The notes under the pieces: model-generated
Told to the model about the DNA's origin: nothing
What the model saw: the letters and a program-made list of their open reading frames with translations, nothing else
Database searches by the model: none
Position numbers and translations under genes: made by a program
Shown: piece after piece, positions 61,460-64,000 of the stretch
Layout: every line of letters starts with the position of its first letter
How positions within the stretch are numbered: position 1 is the stretch's first letter
NCBI RefSeq assembly: GCF_000179915.2
Contig: NC_014963.1
Coordinates: forward strand, 496,001-560,000
Source of the DNA: Terriglobus saanensis SP1PR4
GTDB taxonomy: Bacteria; Acidobacteriota; Terriglobia; Terriglobales; Acidobacteriaceae
DNA length: 64,000 nucleotides
Direction: 5' to 3'

Positions 61460-62199
61460 GATGACTCTCCTTGGGATGCAGGAATTCTTAAGGCCAGGCC
61501 AATAGTCGGCTTGTCTTGATCATGCGAAACAGATGGACCGAGAAGCTGTGGAAGGGAACTGTGTGTACTCTAACTCAAAATTTCAATTCGCCAAGACATT
61601 TTCAAAGGAGGTATTTCTTCGAACGATGTTACGTAATTACTTTCGCGCTTCATCGGATGTGAGGGTTCGCTTCCAGCATACGGATGCGATTTTCACGAAG
61701 GAACCAAATTTCTATTGACACACCGTTCAAGGTTCGATAGTTTCAAACCCATTACCTCGAACTCAGATGGGACAGTCTGATCGGCAGAAATACACTGCCA
61801 TCAGCAGCACCCTCGCATCACCTTGCTAGCCTAGCCTTTGGTTTGTGAGGTATGGCATAGCCACACCTCCAGTGATTCCTCTAGCCGTACAGCGTCATTG
61901 CAGTCTGATTCAGTTGTCGTAGCAAAGCCGGCAGTTCCGCCGGAAACCGATCTGAACCGTTCTATAGCAATCCACTCGGCAGGGCCTGTTTTTAACTCGC
62001 TTTGAAACTTTCATGAAGGACAACGGCGGAGTATCCCGCCGCTCACCCAGTTGCATTTGGCCGCGACTTAGCCCGTGGTGTATCTCTCTGCATCTTTATG
62101 CACCGAGTTACATGGCGGAAGAAGTTACCCCAAGGCGATTTCGGTGAAGTATGTCCATAAGTATCTGAGTTTTATATTCTTCGGAGGCATGAACAAGAT
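61460..62199. other. Long leader region of the TonB receptor gene
   Basis: About 740 bases. It contains a 30-codon open frame at 61626-61718 behind an AAAGGAGG sequence about 15 bases upstream (possible leader peptide, weak), a hairpin CGGCGG-AGTATC-CCGCCG at 62024-62041, and a TGCAT-CTTT-ATGCA hairpin near 62090. The length exceeds what a promoter needs, so post-transcriptional control is possible. Confidence 0.4.
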
Positions 62200-64000
62200 A
62201 TGCATTGTAATTTCCAGATATCCCCAGTTGCTCGCAGGTGCCGCTCTCTCGCGCTCTTTCTTCTGCTCTTTATCGCGTTTGGAGTTTCTTTGGCCCAGTC
62301 GAACTACGGAGCGCTCCGTGGAATCGTGACGGACCTTCAAGGTGCAACGCTTCCGAATAGCGAGGTAACGCTCACTTCTCAGGCGACAAAGCTTTCGAGA
62401 AAAACAAAATCGAACGGTGCGGGAGAGTATGTTTTCAATGCGGTCGATCCGGGCAAGTATACGATCACTGCGACTTCGTCAGGCTTTCGCGCCATCGAGC
62501 AGACCGGCGTTACTGTGGATACGGGAAACACGCTCAATATCGATTTGAAGCTTTCGGTCGGTGCAGCCACGGACAGTGTGGAAGTAAGTGCGGCAGAGCC
62601 ACTGGTGGACAATGGTACCTCTTATAACGGTCAGATGATCGATTCGCAGAAGCTGCAGAATCTGCCAAATCCCGGTCGAAATCCTTTTCTCTTTTCCAAG
62701 CTCGACAATGCTGTGACGCCTGTCGGCGATCCGCGTTTCGTTCGTTTCCAGGACCAGAGCGGATCTTCCACGATCTCCATTGCCGGTGCGCCGCTTAGCT
62801 CGAACAACTACTCGATTGATGGTGTGCCGATTACTGACTTCAGTAATCGCGCTGTGATTATTCCCAGTATCGAGGGTGTGGATGAAGTCAAGCTGCAGGC
62901 CAACACTTACGATGGCGAGATAGGACGTACCAGTGGAGGTATGTTCAACACGACTCTCAAGTCGGGAACGACTTCACTGCATGGCGTACTGCAGGGTGAA
63001 ACCCGCCAGACCAACTGGGGCGCAAATCTCTTCTTCAATAACCACCATGCCGGCACTGCGGCCGACCCCAAGGTTCCCCGCGGCGCAGCCGAGTTTTATA
63101 GCTATGTCGGTAGCCTGTCTGGTCCAATTCCTCTCCCGTCTTTTCTCGGCGGCAAGGACAAGACCTTCTTCGCAATTACCGAAGAAGGATATCGGCAGCG
63201 GTCTCCCATCACGACAAACTCTTACGTCGTTCCAACCGATAAACAGAGAGCTGGTGACTTTTCCGAGATTGGAACTGTTACCGGTCCGACCACGTGCGCG
63301 CTGGGTTCCAATGGAACCGATACCATTTGCATCAAGAATCCTAATACCGGTCTCTATTTTGCCAATAACAATCTCGCTGGCTTCATCAATCCAGTGGGAC
63401 AGCAGTTGGTCAACGCTTATCCGCACGCCAACAGCAGCGTGACGAAGTATGCAGCCACGAACTTTACGGGTCAGGACACACTTGGAGATCGTGCCGATGA
63501 GTTCAACGGCAAGCTGACGCATCAGTTCGGTAGCCGTTGGTTAGCGGACTTCTACTATCTTCATTACGGAAGCAAAGAGCCGGGTGGGAACTCCCTGACC
63601 ACTCCCGCCGGCAGCTCGTCCTCTTACCTGCTTTACCGTAAAGTGGACGCGATTGGTATTCAAAATACGATCACTTTGAATCCGACGACGCTCCTCACCG
63701 TCGGCTTTGGATTCAATCGCTTCCCGAACGATACCCAGGACATCAGCAAAGGGTTCAACCAGGCGACCCTTGGTTTTCCCTCCACCTATGTATCTGCTCT
63801 GAGCAAAACGGGATTTCCTGCCATCACTGCGGATTCAGGATTGTCCGCCGAAGGAACTTCGAACTCCGGTCCCGCTGTGTACTTCTCAAGAAACTTTGTG
63901 GTGGGTCTGTCCAAAAGCATTGGAAAGCATAGCTTGAAGACCGGCTATGTTTATCGTGCGATCAGCCTTACCTTTACAAGTCTTAGCAATACCAGCGGCA
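62200..64000 (+). CDS. TonB-dependent receptor with carboxypeptidase-regulatory-like N-terminus, 5' part
   Basis: At least 600 residues, running off the window. The ATG at 62200 gives a signal peptide (RRCRSLALFLLLFIAFGVSL, AQ) with GGAGG 12 bases upstream. Then a CarboxypepD_reg domain (YGALRGIVTDLQGATLPNSE, VTLTSQATKLSRKTKSNGAG), the plug domain (QMIDSQKLQNLPNPGRNPF, NNYSIDGVPITDFSNRAV, VDEVKLQANTYDGEIGRTSG) and barrel strands (FAITEEGYRQRSPITTNSYV, KLTHQFGSRWLADFYYLHYG). This is the acidobacterial OMP/TonB receptor type; it imports or senses polymeric nutrients at the outer membrane. C-terminal strands not seen. Confidence 0.92.
   Translation, partial: MHCNFQISPVARRCRSLALFLLLFIAFGVSLAQSNYGALRGIVTDLQGATLPNSEVTLTSQATKLSRKTKSNGAGEYVFNAVDPGKYTITATSSGFRAIEQTGVTVDTGNTLNIDLKLSVGAATDSVEVSAAEPLVDNGTSYNGQMIDSQKLQNLPNPGRNPFLFSKLDNAVTPVGDPRFVRFQDQSGSSTISIAGAPLSSNNYSIDGVPITDFSNRAVIIPSIEGVDEVKLQANTYDGEIGRTSGGMFNTTLKSGTTSLHGVLQGETRQTNWGANLFFNNHHAGTAADPKVPRGAAEFYSYVGSLSGPIPLPSFLGGKDKTFFAITEEGYRQRSPITTNSYVVPTDKQRAGDFSEIGTVTGPTTCALGSNGTDTICIKNPNTGLYFANNNLAGFINPVGQQLVNAYPHANSSVTKYAATNFTGQDTLGDRADEFNGKLTHQFGSRWLADFYYLHYGSKEPGGNSLTTPAGSSSSYLLYRKVDAIGIQNTITLNPTTLLTVGFGFNRFPNDTQDISKGFNQATLGFPSTYVSALSKTGFPAITADSGLSAEGTSNSGPAVYFSRNFVVGLSKSIGKHSLKTGYVYRAISLTFTSLSNTSG

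Overview
The window looks like chromosome of an Acidobacteriota member, most likely Acidobacteriaceae (Edaphobacter / Granulicella / Terriglobus group). This placement is inferred from gene content: an acidobacterial duplicated orphan permease (ADOP-type MacB/FtsX protein), a VWFA-related exported protein, a carboxypeptidase-regulatory-like TonB receptor, a giant NHL/Ig exported protein with a C-terminal Arg-rich anchor, several secreted glycoside hydrolases and high-GC codon use. No search was run.

Layout. 1-8.4 kb: carbohydrate block (3' end of a GH92 mannosidase, glycosyltransferase, UDP-galactopyranose mutase, GH1-like, GH2 and secreted GH18). 8.5-19.7 kb: exported hydrolase, bifunctional (p)ppGpp enzyme Rsh, ABC exporter pair, S9 peptidase, VWFA protein, RidA, MsrB, ribosomal protein L28. 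19.9-22.8 kb: a TetR regulator divergent from an isochorismatase-like / small membrane protein / MFS cassette, with matching palindromic operators. 22.9-25.5 kb: an IS110-family (IS1111-like) element with 13-bp inverted repeats and a roughly 330-nt non-coding right end, next to a frameshifted beta-lactamase-family pseudogene. 25.8-36.9 kb: an ADOP transporter behind a candidate sigma-54 promoter, exported RidA, acyl-CoA-dehydrogenase-like flavoprotein, DinB, GT-C glycosyltransferase, YdeI-like protein, then a minus-strand operon of ECF sigma, anti-sigma and two exported HEAT-repeat proteins. 37.2-44.5 kb: an AT-rich exported beta-helix-like gene, rplU-rpmA, small exported and zinc-ribbon proteins, a rhomboid homologue lacking its catalytic His, aldo/keto reductase, outer-membrane protein. 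44.6-54.1 kb: giant NHL/Ig protein, barrel-OmpA-type protein, tRNA-Pro(CGG), SDR, Ogt, and a papain-like peptidase fused to an alpha/beta hydrolase. 54.5-57.1 kb: GAF-PAS-PAS-GGDEF-EAL gene broken by one frameshift. 58-61.5 kb: Tat-exported flavin amine oxidase, exported RidA and Tat-exported PLP aminotransferase. 62.2 kb to the end: TonB-dependent receptor running off the window.

Recurring themes. (i) A dispersed intergenic palindromic repeat occurs in at least six places and never inside a recognised gene. (ii) Three RidA paralogues occur, two with signal peptides; one sits between two exported enzymes whose chemistry would yield the imine/enamine products RidA removes. (iii) Several genes start with TTG/GTG or appear leaderless. 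No CRISPR array, prophage or recognisable defence island was seen.
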